64,000 bases of DNA from Oegoconia quadripuncta. Its lineage: Eukaryota; Arthropoda; Insecta; Lepidoptera; Autostichidae. Made by a program: the position numbers and the translations under genes. Under the pieces are notes generated by a model, which saw only the letters and a list, made by a program, of their open reading frames with translations, did no database searches and was not told where the DNA came from. Below are positions 14,701 through 24,110 of the stretch, in pieces. Position 1 is the first letter of the stretch; each line of letters opens with the position of its first letter. Location: NCBI GenBank assembly GCA_949316235.1, contig OX438757.1, positions 19,488,005 to 19,552,004 on the forward strand. Direction: 5' to 3'.

Positions 14701-15711
14701 ACATTTTTTCGAATTAAAAACTATTTTAAAACCTTTCCTAGTTAACTCGCTAACTGATAATAAATTTGCAGAAAGCTTAGGAACATAATATACATTGCTT
14801 ATTGTCTTTACACAGTCTCCTATCAACACACGTACCCTGCCGCGTCCTGCCGTTGACAGTTTCTCTCCATTGGCTACATTCACATCGAGTGATTTGATTG
14901 ACTCGAATTCTAACATGATTCGTCTGTTATTACACATATGGTTAGTGGCTCCAGAATCAATGTACCATACATCATCCCTGACACTAACCGACAATGCTGT
15001 TAATAATGCTGTATCCTTTGGAGCAACTTTCTTTTTCTGAACATTTTCCGTCCTGCTCCCAGCATTCTTAATTAGAGGACAATCTCTCTTCAGATGACCA
15101 TATTTTTTGCACCTGAAACACTTGAAAGATTTCCCTGCAACCAATGCTGTCGCCGTTTCAGATTTCTCATCTCGCCGCTGATACTCCTGTATTAATTTCG
15201 ATTTGACTGTGACAGTAGTTAATTTCATATTCGAATTTTCCAATGCCATGATCAGTGGATCGTAATCTGATGACAGTCCACTCAGCATAATTACTGCAAC
15301 AAACTCGTCGTCCAACGGGGAGCCGATGTCACTCAGTTGTTGTGCGACATCCGAAATCTTTGACAAATATTTATCCATACCACCGATTTCATTCAATTTA
15401 GTATTGAAAACGGTTCTCAATAATCCAAGCCTCCTGCCCAAACCTCTATCTTCATAAGCCTTCTGCAGATTTGTCCATGCTTCAAAAGGTGTCTTAGCAC
15501 TTCGTACATGAGGAAAAGCGGAAGTTTGTACAGATAAACAAATTTTGGCTAGCGCCTTCTGATTTCTCCGTACGTCTTTCGAACCTTCCTCTGTTTCGAC
15601 GCACTCGTAAAGGTCCTCATGCATCAGAAGCATCTTCATCGAGAACTTCCAGTTATTGAAGTCCTCGATTCCTTTTAATTTGTCTATCGGAACTACTGAC
15701 GAGCCCGACAT
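11761..15711 (-). CDS. Copia gag-pol polyprotein
   Basis: The 1316-residue single frame has domains in copia order. Gag (1-190) ends in a CCHC knuckle (C198..C201..H206..C211). The aspartic protease carries DSGA (252-255). Integrase has the HHCC region (H410, H414, C442, C445) and a D,D,E core: D473, D536 in RSDNGGEYV and E572 in AERANR. Reverse transcriptase has LDVKTAFLNG (917-926) and the catalytic YVDD (1004-1007). RNase H has GYTDADWG and SSTEAEYM. It is made as one precursor, cut by its own protease, and the mature proteins reverse-transcribe and integrate the element. The ATG at 15711 lies about 100 bases after the primer site. Gag and pol share one frame with no shift, as is usual in copia. 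No key residue seems to be missing. Confidence 0.95.
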   Translation of the reverse strand: MSGSSVVPIDKLKGIEDFNNWKFSMKMLLMHEDLYECVETEEGSKDVRRNQKALAKICLSVQTSAFPHVRSAKTPFEAWTNLQKAYEDRGLGRRLGLLRTVFNTKLNEIGGMDKYLSKISDVAQQLSDIGSPLDDEFVAVIMLSGLSSDYDPLIMALENSNMKLTTVTVKSKLIQEYQRRDEKSETATALVAGKSFKCFRCKKYGHLKRDCPLIKNAGSRTENVQKKKVAPKDTALLTALSVSVRDDVWYIDSGATNHMCNNRRIMLEFESIKSLDVNVANGEKLSTAGRGRVRVLIGDCVKTISNVYYVPKLSANLLSVSELTRKGFKIVFNSKKCIISKDSEVIATGSYVSGVYQLDITGSALSCSMESEIAMKTLGVQSGGCESSPQVCNGIGDTTTVEKTTQEVWHRRLAHLNSRSMGLMRNGMVVGITYDNTGFKSCIACVEGKQTKLPFPKKSLSRATELLGLVHTDLCGPMSSPSFSGSRYFMTFIDDFSRKTFIYFLRSKNEAFENFKHFKVLVENQTGKRIKILRSDNGGEYVNRQFQMLLRNSGIQHQTTIPHCSAQNGVAERANRTIVEKARCMLQDAGLDKRFWAEAVNTAVFLKNRSPTKAVMGVTPEEKWTSKKVNVSNLRIFGCIAYALVLNRKKLDSKSKKYIFVGYCEDSKGYRLIDPLCLGKCVKVRDVTFLEDRYWNDAVSGGDNQEKIHVFLQGSSNSIEDRTIEQSSSLEPHELTDNNSRSRRRSIFSLNETQSTHDTDNSDETYVPGTSSVDSEDSELMDYEDAPNSPQFAQLVKAIGEDHDGEPETVQEALQGSEAEQWKEAMKDEYNSFITNDCWTLTDLPKGCKPVKCKWIFKKKRGLDGELLRYKARLVAKGYTQKFGIDYFETFSPVVRYSTIRLLLSLAAEYDLEIEHLDVKTAFLNGDLQEDVWMEQPEGYIKENNKNKVYKLKKAIYGLKQAAKAWYEKINGVLLNKLNFRRTSTEPCVYFYGQQEEIIIIALYVDDIILFTPRESLKKKMIISKLVKEFEMKELGPAHHVLGMRICRTGGKITLDQSSYICKILEKFNMSDCKPVHTPMEAGLKLHKGDKTDNCSNYRSLIGSLMFLAVCSRPDIAHAVSVLSQFNECYSETHWKAAKRILRYLKGTLHYCLSFEKSGVSVTGYTDADWGASEVDRRSYTGFVFKFGNSVVSWESRKQRTVALSSTEAEYMAISDSCKEAMFLRSFLTEGLNVKCNIEIFNDNQSALKLCSNSMYHSRTKHIDIRHHYIRELVSDKKINISYLSTNLMLADVLTKPLVKEKHVKFISSLLNCNKM

Positions 15712-15813
15712 GTCGATAGTCTTCTTTTTCGACGTCGATAGAAGTACAGGTATATGAACGAATTTTACTTATGCGCACTTCGTGAAAATTTATTTACACA
15801 CTATAAGTAAATA

Positions 15814-15829
15814 TCCTGGGCCCATAACC
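15814..15829 (-). other. Copia primer-binding site (initiator tRNA-Met anticodon region)
   Basis: The minus strand reads GGTTATGGGCCCAGG directly after the 5' LTR. This is complementary to the anticodon stem-loop of initiator tRNA-Met (CTGGGCCCATAACC) rather than to the tRNA 3' end. Internal priming from a half-tRNA of this kind is the known behaviour of Drosophila copia. Confidence 0.85.
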
Positions 15830-15970
15830 AGTTGGAAATAAATAAAATCGTGGATTATGGTATAATAAATATAATCTAAAAGTCACACGGCAGACAGACA
15901 GACAAAACAACCGACGAACAATAATGTCAACGACAATGTAAAAAGATTCGTTTACATAGAATCTCTAACA
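15830..15970 (-). repeat. Copia 5' LTR (141 bp)
   Basis: Appears identical to the LTR at 11519-11659. It is short for a copia LTR and AT-rich, with a TATAATAAATATAAT tract that could hold the promoter. It is followed by the primer site on the coding side and by the CCCGA duplication on the outer side. Confidence 0.92.
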
Positions 15971-16643
15971 CCCGACACACCTATTTTGCTTTCATTCACT
16001 CTCATAAGGTACCTACATGCTCGTCGGATTAAGGTGCTCTTGACTTGGCCTTTCTCTGAGACGTCCCCGTTTTAATCATGGTGCGTTCATCGTGGTCGTC
16101 CCTTACCGACATTACCATCCACATTCGCTTCGTAATCTCTTTCGTTAGTCTTCTTTAATTCATCCTCTCCACATGTCCAAACCATCTCAGCATACCTTTT
16201 TCAATCTTCGTCACTACGTCTTATTTCACACTGCTTAACTCCCTAATTATACTATTTCTGATCTATCCTGCAAAGTCACCATACTCACACTTCTCAATGA
16301 TCTCATTTCAAAATCATAATCAAAATCAAAAATATTTTATTCAATGTAGGATACAAAAATATCACTTATTGAAAGTCAACATGTTATTTTTTTTTTAACT
16401 ACATACATCGCTTCACAACTTCCACTTTCCACTGCATTAATTATACTTTCATTCTTCTTCTGCCATACCCAGCATTCACCCCCGTAAATTAGTGTCCCGC
16501 CATGAACAAGACGAGCGTTTTTGACACATTCTGGCTCCTCATCTTTGCTGTGCTCTATTCACCTCAAAAATTAGAGTACAGCAAGGTTGCTAATTATCAA
16601 TTAATACTCTGGCTAGCGACACACGATCGCGTCAGCGCATCTA

Positions 16644-16771
16644 GAGTCCGCGCCACCACTCAAGTCCGGCGACAAAAACTGGAACTAAATATATAATACT
16701 GCTTACTGGCAATATTTTGTTACAAAGACAGAGGCGCCGCGGCTATCGGACTTGAGTGGTGGCGCGGACTC
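16644..16771. mobile_element. MITE with 26-bp inverted ends and TA target duplication
   Basis: GAGTCCGCGCCACCACTCAA at the left is mirrored at the right. The ends are bounded by TA at 16642-16643 and 16772-16773, as expected for a Tc1/mariner-type non-autonomous element. It is 128 bp long and the ends are far more GC-rich than the core. No coding capacity. Confidence 0.72.
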
Positions 16772-16799
16772 TACAGAACGATTACGTTGACTTTGTTAG

Positions 16800-16990
16800 A
16801 ATGACTCATTTTTTTTTTTTTAGTTTTATTTTCTCCTCTAGGAGAAGGCAAAGGGATCTAGCCCATAACAGCCATGTCTTATTTCTCTTATTTCTTCAGT
16901 TTGTAAGTCAGTCTCAGTCAAAACAAGTCATTCGTCGTATACTTGGCGTATACAGAGTCTAGTCACGGTCAAGTCAATTAGAATGACTCA
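16800..16990 (-). repeat. Short-ORF retroposon (family R), 3' half
   Basis: Minus-strand copy of the 3' part of the family described at 53583-53995: the ACTAGACTCTGTATACGCCA tract, GAAATAAGAGAAATAAGACATGG and the AGGAGAAAATAAAAC A-rich end. The 5' half with the short frame is absent. Confidence 0.65.
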
Positions 16991-17039
16991 CTACTGAGAA
17001 CGAATGAAGGAGTGATTGGCGGTTATATTGTTCGTTCTT

Positions 17040-17745
17040 CTTACAATACGGTTCCTGCTGATATCAAAGCCTTTGAGAAAAATAAAGCTATTATTGGATG
17101 CGCCAAAGCAACGGACATACATATATACAACATTACCCTCCTTTCTAGGGCAGTCGAGTAAAAAGAACAAACTTTTGAGTTAATTGGGCTTCTTCTCACT
17201 ATTATTAACTTTTTATCTATCTCTCTGTCCATTTAAAGCAGTTTTGTGTGTCGTTTCAATTTAAGAGCTATACTCTTGTCGGTGGAGGCCGTTCCATACT
17301 TCTCTACATTCCGCCTTTTCTTTGACTTCCTGATACGACACGATATTTACTTGACACGATATTGAGTTTAATAGTTTACAGCTTTTAATTTATTGCAAGA
17401 TCTCAAGCCCCAAATTAAAAAAAAAAAACTCGATTATTATGGACGATTAAGTTGATTCAACTATCGTATCCGTCACGAATCTGTGCCTAGGTCATTAGCT
17501 AAGGGGAAACAGCCATTAGTCTGACGAAGTGAGTTGATTAATCGTCTTTGGACAGAGGCAAGTGGGTAGGTCCATAAATAAAAATAAAATACGGCCTGCT
17601 TGGTTCTTCTGTCCAATATTTTCAACTCGACTGCCAGTGTACCGAAGAGGGGAAGACCAATGATTTTTAAATAAAATTATCCATTTTTACCCGACTGCCT
17701 AAGGAAGAATGGTAATGTTTTATAAATTAAGGAAATGCATTTCAC
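17040..17745. other. Unassigned sequence with short shared tracts
   Basis: No gene is supported. A stretch at 17255-17350 (AATTTAAGAGCTATACTCTTG, then a CGACACGATATT-like tract) is repeated in diverged form at 43475-43560. Two copies of a roughly 40-base tract resembling TTTTTACCCGACTGCC...GTAATGTTTT lie at 17125-17167 (minus) and 17688-17726 (plus). Confidence 0.4.
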
Positions 17746-17749
17746 ATTT

Positions 17750-18074
17750 TTTTTATGCACAACGGGTTGTTACTTGACCTCAATCACAGCTGATGTTAAG
17801 TGAAGATGAGGTCGAAGGTGGGAGCGTACTGACCCGGAAACCCCAACTTATTCGGGGGACTGGCTATCTTATCTCTGACAACCGGAACACAACAATGCTA
17901 TTAACATTGCTGCTTGGCGGCAGATTTAAATAAGACGGTGGTAACTAGCCAGGCGGACATTTAAAATGCCCTACTACAACCAAATCGAGTACTAAACATG
18001 TACCCCGCTGGGGATCGAACCCGCGACCTCCGAATCGTAAACCCAATGTTGTTTACATTGAGCTACGGAAACGG
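17750..18074 (-). repeat. SINE-A, full length
   Basis: Minus strand, with B-box GGTTCGATCCC and A-box near 18055-18065, the full body and a T-rich (A-tail) end at 17749. Confidence 0.87.
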
Positions 18075-18296
18075 TGAATTTTTGTATGAAGGTGATAATG
18101 ATGAGTCGGCTAAAATCGAAAAACAAACAGCCCAAATGTCAATTCTGGAGGGGCCTCTAAAACTGAAATTTAAATTTAGAGTGCTCTAAACCAATTTCCT
18201 ATTCTACGTCGCATCTCTAAAATTTTGACATTTCTAAAATTCAAAAATTTATGTTTTAGAGATCAAAACCTATTCCAGAAAGCCATCTAAGACATA

Positions 18297-18449
18297 TTGG
18301 TGTCGATTCGGATGTACACCGACTAAACTAAACTAAAACCAGTTTTAAAGTAGTAGGTACTGTCTCTTTCTCCCTGGAACAGTACGTTGCGACGGCGCCA
18401 CTCCAAAACTGGTTTTAGTTTAGTTGGTGTACATCCGAATCGACACCAC
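18297..18449. mobile_element. MITE, palindromic arms with TA duplication
   Basis: Arms begin GGTGTCGATTCGGATGTACA and run for about 45 bases before a short unpaired core. Flanking TA occurs at 18295-18296 and 18450-18451. It is 153 bp long with no ORF. A Tc1/mariner-type MITE is the likeliest reading. Confidence 0.7.
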
Positions 18450-18699
18450 TATTAGCGAAATTTACTCGCCATCTAAAAAAATCATATTTAAAATTAGAGA
18501 GTAAGCTTTCCAAGTTTATTGGGCTATCTACAGCCCAAAAGGTGTGAACTTTTTATAAAAGTCTTTGTGGGGATACAAATGATTTTCCTAATATGTTTTA
18601 TTTTGACTTTAAGGCCGCGGTGAAAAATAATACATAATATTAAAAAAAAAAAAATTTTTCATGGCGAGTCTTAATTCTAGTAACTTTTAAGTATCAATA

Positions 18700-19175
18700 A
18701 TATGAAATGAAATGAAAATGAAATGAAATGAAAATGAAATGAAATGAAATGAAAATCATTTATTCATGTAGGCAATACAATATGCACTTATGAACGTCAT
18801 TTGTTTTTTAAAACTACCACTAGCTCGGAACGCGACCACTACTGAGAAGAGCTAGCGAGAAACTCAGAGGGTTTGTCTCTTTTCAATAAATCATTTACAA
18901 TCAAGAAAGGTTACAACAATTTTATATATCGTGTAGAGGAGCCGTTTAATCCCATGGATTACTTTCATTAATGTAGTCTGAAATTTTGTAATATCCCTTT
19001 TTACATAATTTTTGTTTTATAATAAGTTTAAATTTATTAAGCGGAAGATTCCGTATATCCATGGGAACCTTGTTGTAGAAGCGCACACATTGACCTCTGA
19101 ATGACTTACTAACTTTACTAAGTCTACTAAAAGGTACAGCTAATTGATTTTTGCTCCTTGTATTGACATTATGTT
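18700..19175 (-). mobile_element. LINE-J 3' end with (GAAAT)n tail
   Basis: The minus strand encodes a decayed C-terminal LINE reverse transcriptase, homologous to residues near the end of the copy at 30626-31309: FKGQCVRFYNKVP then NLPLNKFK then KKGYYKISDY. The tail is an ATTTC repeat (18700-18757 on the plus strand reads GAAAT). Truncated and frame-broken. Confidence 0.72.
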
Positions 19176-19194
19176 AATATGTTAATAAATAATA

Positions 19195-19275
19195 AATGGC
19201 TTTGCACAAACACACAGCGCCATCTAGGTCCATAGTAAGCATCTAGGCTTGTGTTATGGATACCAGGGAACACAT
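19195..19275 (-). repeat. SINE-C tail fragment
   Basis: Contains the diagnostic minus-strand SINE-C tract ACACACAGCGCCATCTAG and the GGCTTGTGTTATGGATACCA tract. The head is missing. Confidence 0.6.
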
Positions 19276-19724
19276 GTCTGTATACATTATACAAACAGAA
19301 TCGACACCAGGCACTACGGAACCTTCAGCTAGTGGTCCGACACCTGGCAGGTTTTTTTTTTAATTAGACCGTAGTATTAATTGTTTCTAATTAGGTATAA
19401 TAACGCTATTATATAATTATAGGTTGAATCATGTCGTAAACTCTGATTTATGTCTAATCTTAAGAGATTAATGTAGATGGTAAATTAAAATAAGCTTACT
19501 TTATCTGGCCTTATGTGGCAGAAGACCTTTGGGAGGGAATTAATATAATAACTACTCATATAATATATGAATAGTGAACAATACAATTTCACAATGCTTT
19601 GTGAATAATGTAATAAAAGTACAGTCAGCCAAACAACTAACCGTTTATTCCGTGCCGTGCCGTAAAAATGTCAAATGCCAAAAATGTGAAATGTCAAAAA
19701 TGTCTAACATCACAAGTGTCAAAC

Positions 19725-19910
19725 GGCTTTTTGGCGGGATCTCGGCGAGTGAAGTTGCATTTTTCTTTATAATTCTTTTAACTGAAGAATGACTTGACCG
19801 TGACTAGACTCTGTATACGCCAAGTATACGACGAATTACTTATTTTGACTGAGACTGACTTATAAACTTAAGAAATAAGAAAAATAAAATTTTTCACTCG
19901 AAACTGGCAG
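19725..19910 (+). repeat. Short-ORF retroposon (family R), internally deleted
   Basis: Starts exactly at the family 5' end (CGGCTTTTTGGCGGG) and keeps the 3' half from ACTGAAGAATGACTTGACC onward. The block holding the 20-codon frame is deleted between about 19770 and 19780. Confidence 0.65.
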
Positions 19911-20239
19911 TAATGTCCCTCGACAGTGAGGTTCTAAAATCCTCAAAAATAAGAAGAAGAAGTGTCAAACATCAGAAATGTCAGGTGTCAAAAACGTCTA
20001 ACGTCACAAGTGTCAAACGCCAAAAATGTCAAATATCTAATTAATATTAATAGATAATGTTAAACATTTAGAGCGCCTGCTATTTTGTGCAAGCAATATA
20101 GTCGCGGTGAATATATTTCAGACGTTAATAAACATTAGGCGCTTAGCTAGAAGAGATCTAGGTGGACAAACGATACATCGCTAAAGCTTCTGCAATACCA
20201 TAAACAACTACATAACATAAGTAGTCGACAACATCAACA

Positions 20240-21480
20240 TCACTGAACAAAAATTAAATTAATACTCCCACTGTCTGGCAGACAGTGGCATTCGACCAAA
20301 TGTGGATGTCACTGAGGTATTTTGGACGAGAAGATGTTGAGCATGTAGCTAATTTCGACCCTATACGTGACCTCCGTGTGGTACTAAACGAGCAACTATA
20401 TCTGGTGGTAGGCATCGGCCGCAGCTAGTTACCACTCTTCAGGAAAAGCCAAATCGCCTAGCGACCTAGTCGTGTTCCGGTTTGATGCCTGAAGCGGCCA
20501 AACAGAGAACTGCGGTGCTGCTGCACTGGTTGCCTCATCGCGGAGGGTAGCGGGATCCGAAGCTGATTTTCTTCGCTGGTAGTTGGGGCCCAATTAGTAG
20601 ACCAGCCAGTTATGAAAGGCTGCGCGCGAACTCGCGAAAAATCCCGAAATCCTCCATTGTGCCGGTTGGCGACCGGATGAGAGGATCCAATGGCCATTTT
20701 CGGGGGGGATCGTGTGTCCCCGCAGTCTCGCCATCGGTGTGGCAGTCCCGTTTACGTCTGTGGGTCAAAGATGTAGCGCCTGGTTCAACTGCCGTTCTTT
20801 ACCTATTCACGCCGTCATAAATATAAAAATGAAAGGAACAATAAGAAAATGAGGTTTGCACAACGGAAGTACGTCCTCTCGCTTAAAGTGCACCTCTCCA
20901 ATATTCGAGGACTGCACTCCAATCTCGACCCAGTCCACCATTACTTTGAGACTAGTAAACCTCACTTACCTCACGGAGACGCAGATAGGATGTCCGACTG
21001 ACGTACCTTAATTACCCAGGGTATTCTCTGGAGCACAATTGTAAACCACACGCTGGAGTCTGCGTGTATGCTCGCAATGACATCTGCTGTCTCTCCGGAA
21101 ACTTGAACATCCTAAAATCAGGCGATATTTCACACCAAAACAACTTTTGGTCCTTTACCAGGCTCAGGTCCGCTCGTGCATGGAATACTGCTGTCACCTC
21201 TGGGATGGTTCAGCCAAGTACCAACTAGCTGCACTCGATTCTGTGGAACGACGTGCCATGAGACTCATAGATGACTGCTAAATTGCAGAGCCTTGAACAC
21301 AGTTGCAAAGTCGCCTGTCTCTCAGTTTTTTACAGGATGCATTTCGGGGAGTGTGCGTTGGAATTACATAATCTTATTCTAGAAGTTCGATTTATCATCC
21401 GAACAGCCCAGGCATGGAACTCAATGATTCAGAACGACTTTGCCGACTGTTCATTCGGTATTCTACAGAATGCCTAAGTG
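20240..21480 (+). mobile_element. Internally deleted CR1/Jockey-type LINE
   Basis: From about 20850 the sequence encodes the start of an apurinic-type endonuclease (MRFAQRKYVLSLKVHLSNI, then RGLHSNLDPVHHYF), with a frameshift near 20965. At about 21125 it jumps directly to the RT C-terminus (QVRSCMEYCCHLWDGSAKYQ, then ALDSVERRAMRLID) and ends at the FIIRTAQAWNSM block. The central reverse transcriptase, including the catalytic residues, is missing. The GC-rich 20400-20840 stretch fits the 5' leader. The copy is dead. Confidence 0.7.
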
Positions 21481-21955
21481 AATTTTGGAATAAATGATAT
21501 TTAATACATTGCCTGCACATTTTATCCGCTCTATGGAATGTCTAGGTATTCTACAGAATACCGGATTATACAAATTGCCGATAACATAAACAACTAATAC
21601 AATTTTATAATTTTTGGGAGCTGGGCGAAGTATACCAATCGATTTTGTCATTCAGATAGTCACTAAATAATGACCTTGTTGTTTTGACATGTCTTTAAAT
21701 TGTTTCTAATTTAGATAAGGTAATGATATTCTCAGGTATACAAGGTTATAAAAGCGTATTGTGGTTTCGACACTCAAATAGAATATTACCAACCCATCTT
21801 TTCCCGTGGGTGTCGTACAAGGTGACTAAGGGACTTTCCACCAAAAACCATCTATAGATTTGTACGTTTCAACGGTGATTGGCTGAACCCTCACGTGTGC
21901 ATTTCTGTTTATTTCATAAGGTGAACCGTGGATTTTGTTTCAATCATTAAACTCA
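21481..21955. other. Unassigned sequence
   Basis: AT-rich, with two near repeats of an ATTCTACAGAATGCC/ACC tract near 21460 and 21548. No gene is seen. Confidence 0.25.
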
Positions 21956-22160
21956 TTTTTTTTTATGATTGACTGGATTCGCGTTTGACCATTCCATCTC
22001 ACCTGATGGAAAGTGCTCTCTCTGCTCTTGAAGATCCCAAGGTTGTAGGATTCAGGAAAGACTGACTCCGCGCCGGAAGGGAGTTCCATGCCTTAGCTAT
22101 TCGGATGATGAATTAAGAATCGAACTTCTTAGTGTGAATGTTCGGTATATTAACTATATA
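21956..22160 (-). repeat. LINE 3' end (family K), truncated
   Basis: The minus strand encodes a decayed version of the same terminal domain as at 28158-28445 (the RT end with W-N-S-L and FPESYNLG-type blocks), followed by GATTGACTGGATTCGCG on the plus strand and a poly-T (A-tail) at 21956. Confidence 0.65.
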
Positions 22161-22640
22161 CGGGTGGAATCCCTCCCCACGCCTAAGATGGAAGGGTGAC
22201 GTTGGAATAAGGTTATGTAATTCCAACGCACACTCCCATAATGTTTGAAACACCCAAACACTATTGTTTGGGATATCTCTGACCACCCCATTTGGGATAA
22301 AGGTCGTGACGTTATGTAACTTTGATTACTTTGAACATTGAATCTTATGATATGAATACAAACGTCCAGTTTCCAGTTTTCTTTCTTTAAACAAACTCTA
22401 CTGGCTTTTATGGTAACTTTTACTTTGTACAAAGTTGTTCCTCCGGTACCTATGAGCGTGGTCATTAAAGGAAGCAATTATTTCCTTTTTTCTTCACTTC
22501 TTTGTGCTAACTTTGTTTAATTGTCCCAAGTTACTTGCTACTCATACAAAACGCTTTGGTATTCAAATGTAACGATTAATCAATAACGTGTTACCAAATG
22601 TTATTGTTGAGTGCAACGTGGCTGTCGACAAAAGTGTCTT
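22161..22640. other. Unassigned sequence
   Basis: No supported gene or repeat. A 107-codon minus-strand frame at 22154-22477 has no recognisable domain and begins inside the LINE remnant. Confidence 0.25.
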
Positions 22641-22649
22641 TTGCTTTGT

Positions 22650-23250
22650 TTATTGCTCAATCACGACGAAACCGATGAACTGATTTGGATGAAATTTGGT
22701 ATATACATACTCTGGATTCAAACCTGGGATATTTTTTATCCCTATTAATATTATAAATATTGTATATTTCTTTGTTTTATGCACGACGGTTTCGTCATTG
22801 ACCTCAATCACACCTGATGTTAAGTGAAGATGAGATCGAAGGTGGAAGCGTACTGACCCGGAAATCTTACTGATTGGCTATCTTATCTCTGACAACCGGA
22901 ACACAACAATGCTATAACATTGCTGTTTGGCGGCAGATTTAGATAAGATGGTGGCAGCTAGCCAGACGGACATAAAATGCCCTACCACCAACCAAACCGA
23001 GTACTTAAACATGTATCCCGCTGGGGATCGAACCCGCGACCTCCGAATCGTAAACCCAATGTTGTTTACATTGAGCCACGGAGGCGGTTAAATGGATGAT
23101 TTGTTTATTTGTGTGTTTATTTGTATATTTGTTTGTTGCTTAAAGACGGTGACATTTAAAACATAGGACATTTTCATCCCTCCATAAAGTTCTGCGATAA
23201 ATTTATTCCACGCAGGCGAAACCGCGGGTGAAAAGCTAGTTAATAATAAT
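22650..23250 (+). mobile_element. Probable non-autonomous Helitron split by a SINE-A
   Basis: The 5' half at 22650-22776 carries CAATCACGACGAAACCGATG. The 3' end at 23160-23242 has GCGGGTGAAAAGCTAGT, resembling the hairpin-plus-CTAG|T terminus of lepidopteran Helitrons. The SINE-A at 22777-23089 interrupts it. Related halves occur at 40200-40320 (minus) and 40985-41095. No Rep/helicase ORF is present. Assignment to Helitron is inference from the 3' end. Confidence 0.4.
22777..23089 (-). repeat. SINE-A, full length
   Basis: Minus strand with intact A-box and B-box at the right end (GGAGGTCGCGGGTTCGATCC read on the minus strand). It is inserted within a Helitron-like repeat. Confidence 0.87.
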
Positions 23251-23720
23251 AATAGTACATACCTAAGCAAAAAGCCGCCATTTCAAATACTTGTCGTATT
23301 GTCAGAAAATTCCTCCAAATTGATGAAAACGGACAAACTCACTTACGATTTTAAAATAAATAGGAATATACCATTTACTTGGTTAATGCCCGTAAATGGT
23401 ATGATAATACCAGCTCATGCTGAGAAAAAGAAATTGAAAATAGAAATAATAATAACACTTAGTTTTTCGTCGGGGGTTAAAAACTAATCTAAAAAGCTCA
23501 ACAAGGAAAAGGAATTGTCGATCCTACAGCCTGCCGCTGATCGCTTAGTGCGGACCTTCAATACGTCAAATCGCAAGATATATCGCCCCACCGCGTTTAC
23601 TCAACGCCCTGTGTATTTTGGGACCCCTTGTCACATACATCACCCTGTAGATAGGATTGAAGGTTTCTAGGTATCGCCAACTGAAACAAGTTCCCAAGTT
23701 GTTTCACGCGACCGTCGCAA
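23251..23720. other. Unassigned sequence
   Basis: No gene is seen. A hairpin ACCATTTAC...GTAAATGGT lies near 23370-23400. Confidence 0.25.
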
Positions 23721-23794
23721 ACTAGTTTTTACCCGACTGCTCAAGGAAGGAGGGTAATGTTTTTTGACTGCATGTATGTATAATAATAATAATA

Positions 23795-23940
23795 CATAAT
23801 AAATATCCTTAGACATACACACAGCGCCATCTAGTTCCATAGTAAGCAACATAGGCCTGTGTTGTGGATACCAGATAGTTGATATACTACATAAATACAT
23901 TTTTTTTTTGTAAATAAATGCTTATTATAAATGAAAACGA
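23795..23940 (-). repeat. SINE-C tail fragment
   Basis: Carries ACACACAGCGCCATCTAG, GTTGTGGATACCAGATAG and the T-run of the SINE-C body on the minus strand. The tRNA-like head is absent. Confidence 0.7.
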
Positions 23941-24110
23941 AAATTTAAGGATTTCCAATTTCGGCCATGGCAAATCGTGTCCAGGAGGAAGAGACTCCAC
24001 GATCTGGAGGAATGACGCAAGAGAGTATCTCTGCCGCCACAGGCTGCAGCGAGCATCCGAAGCCACACCTTGTATGGGAGCAACGCACTTTAAAAAGTTA
24101 TTATGTTTTA

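Larger units (their letters stand above)
11519..15970 (-). mobile_element. Intact Ty1/copia LTR retrotransposon
   Basis: The 4452-bp element has identical 141-bp LTRs, a 5-bp target duplication (CCCGA), a tRNA primer site directly after the 5' LTR, one unbroken gag-pol frame and a polypurine tract. Identical LTRs indicate recent insertion, because both LTRs are copied from one template. With all enzymatic motifs in place it is a candidate for an active copy. It lies inside an older LINE-A fragment. Confidence 0.95.
11455..16575 (-). mobile_element. LINE-A fragment interrupted by copia and by a LINE tail
   Basis: The minus-strand LINE-A 3' region is found in three pieces: 11455-11518, 15971-16305 and about 16425-16575. 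Aligning them with the copy at 62808-63807 places the copia element (11519-15970) between TACGATCCCGA and CACACC, and a short AAAATC-rich retroelement tail (16306-16424) between ATCTCATTTC and CACTGCATT. Frames are broken, so this is an old, dead copy that served as a landing site. Confidence 0.8.

Noticed and set aside
12027..15040. Plus-strand and alternate-frame ORFs across the copia element
   Set aside because: All overlap the continuous 1316-codon gag-pol frame and show no domain of their own.
11519..15970. Endogenous retrovirus
   Set aside because: Integrase precedes reverse transcriptase and there is no envelope frame; the domain order is Ty1/copia.
22154..22477. 107-codon minus-strand ORF
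   Set aside because: It starts within a LINE remnant, has no recognisable domain and no promoter or splice support.
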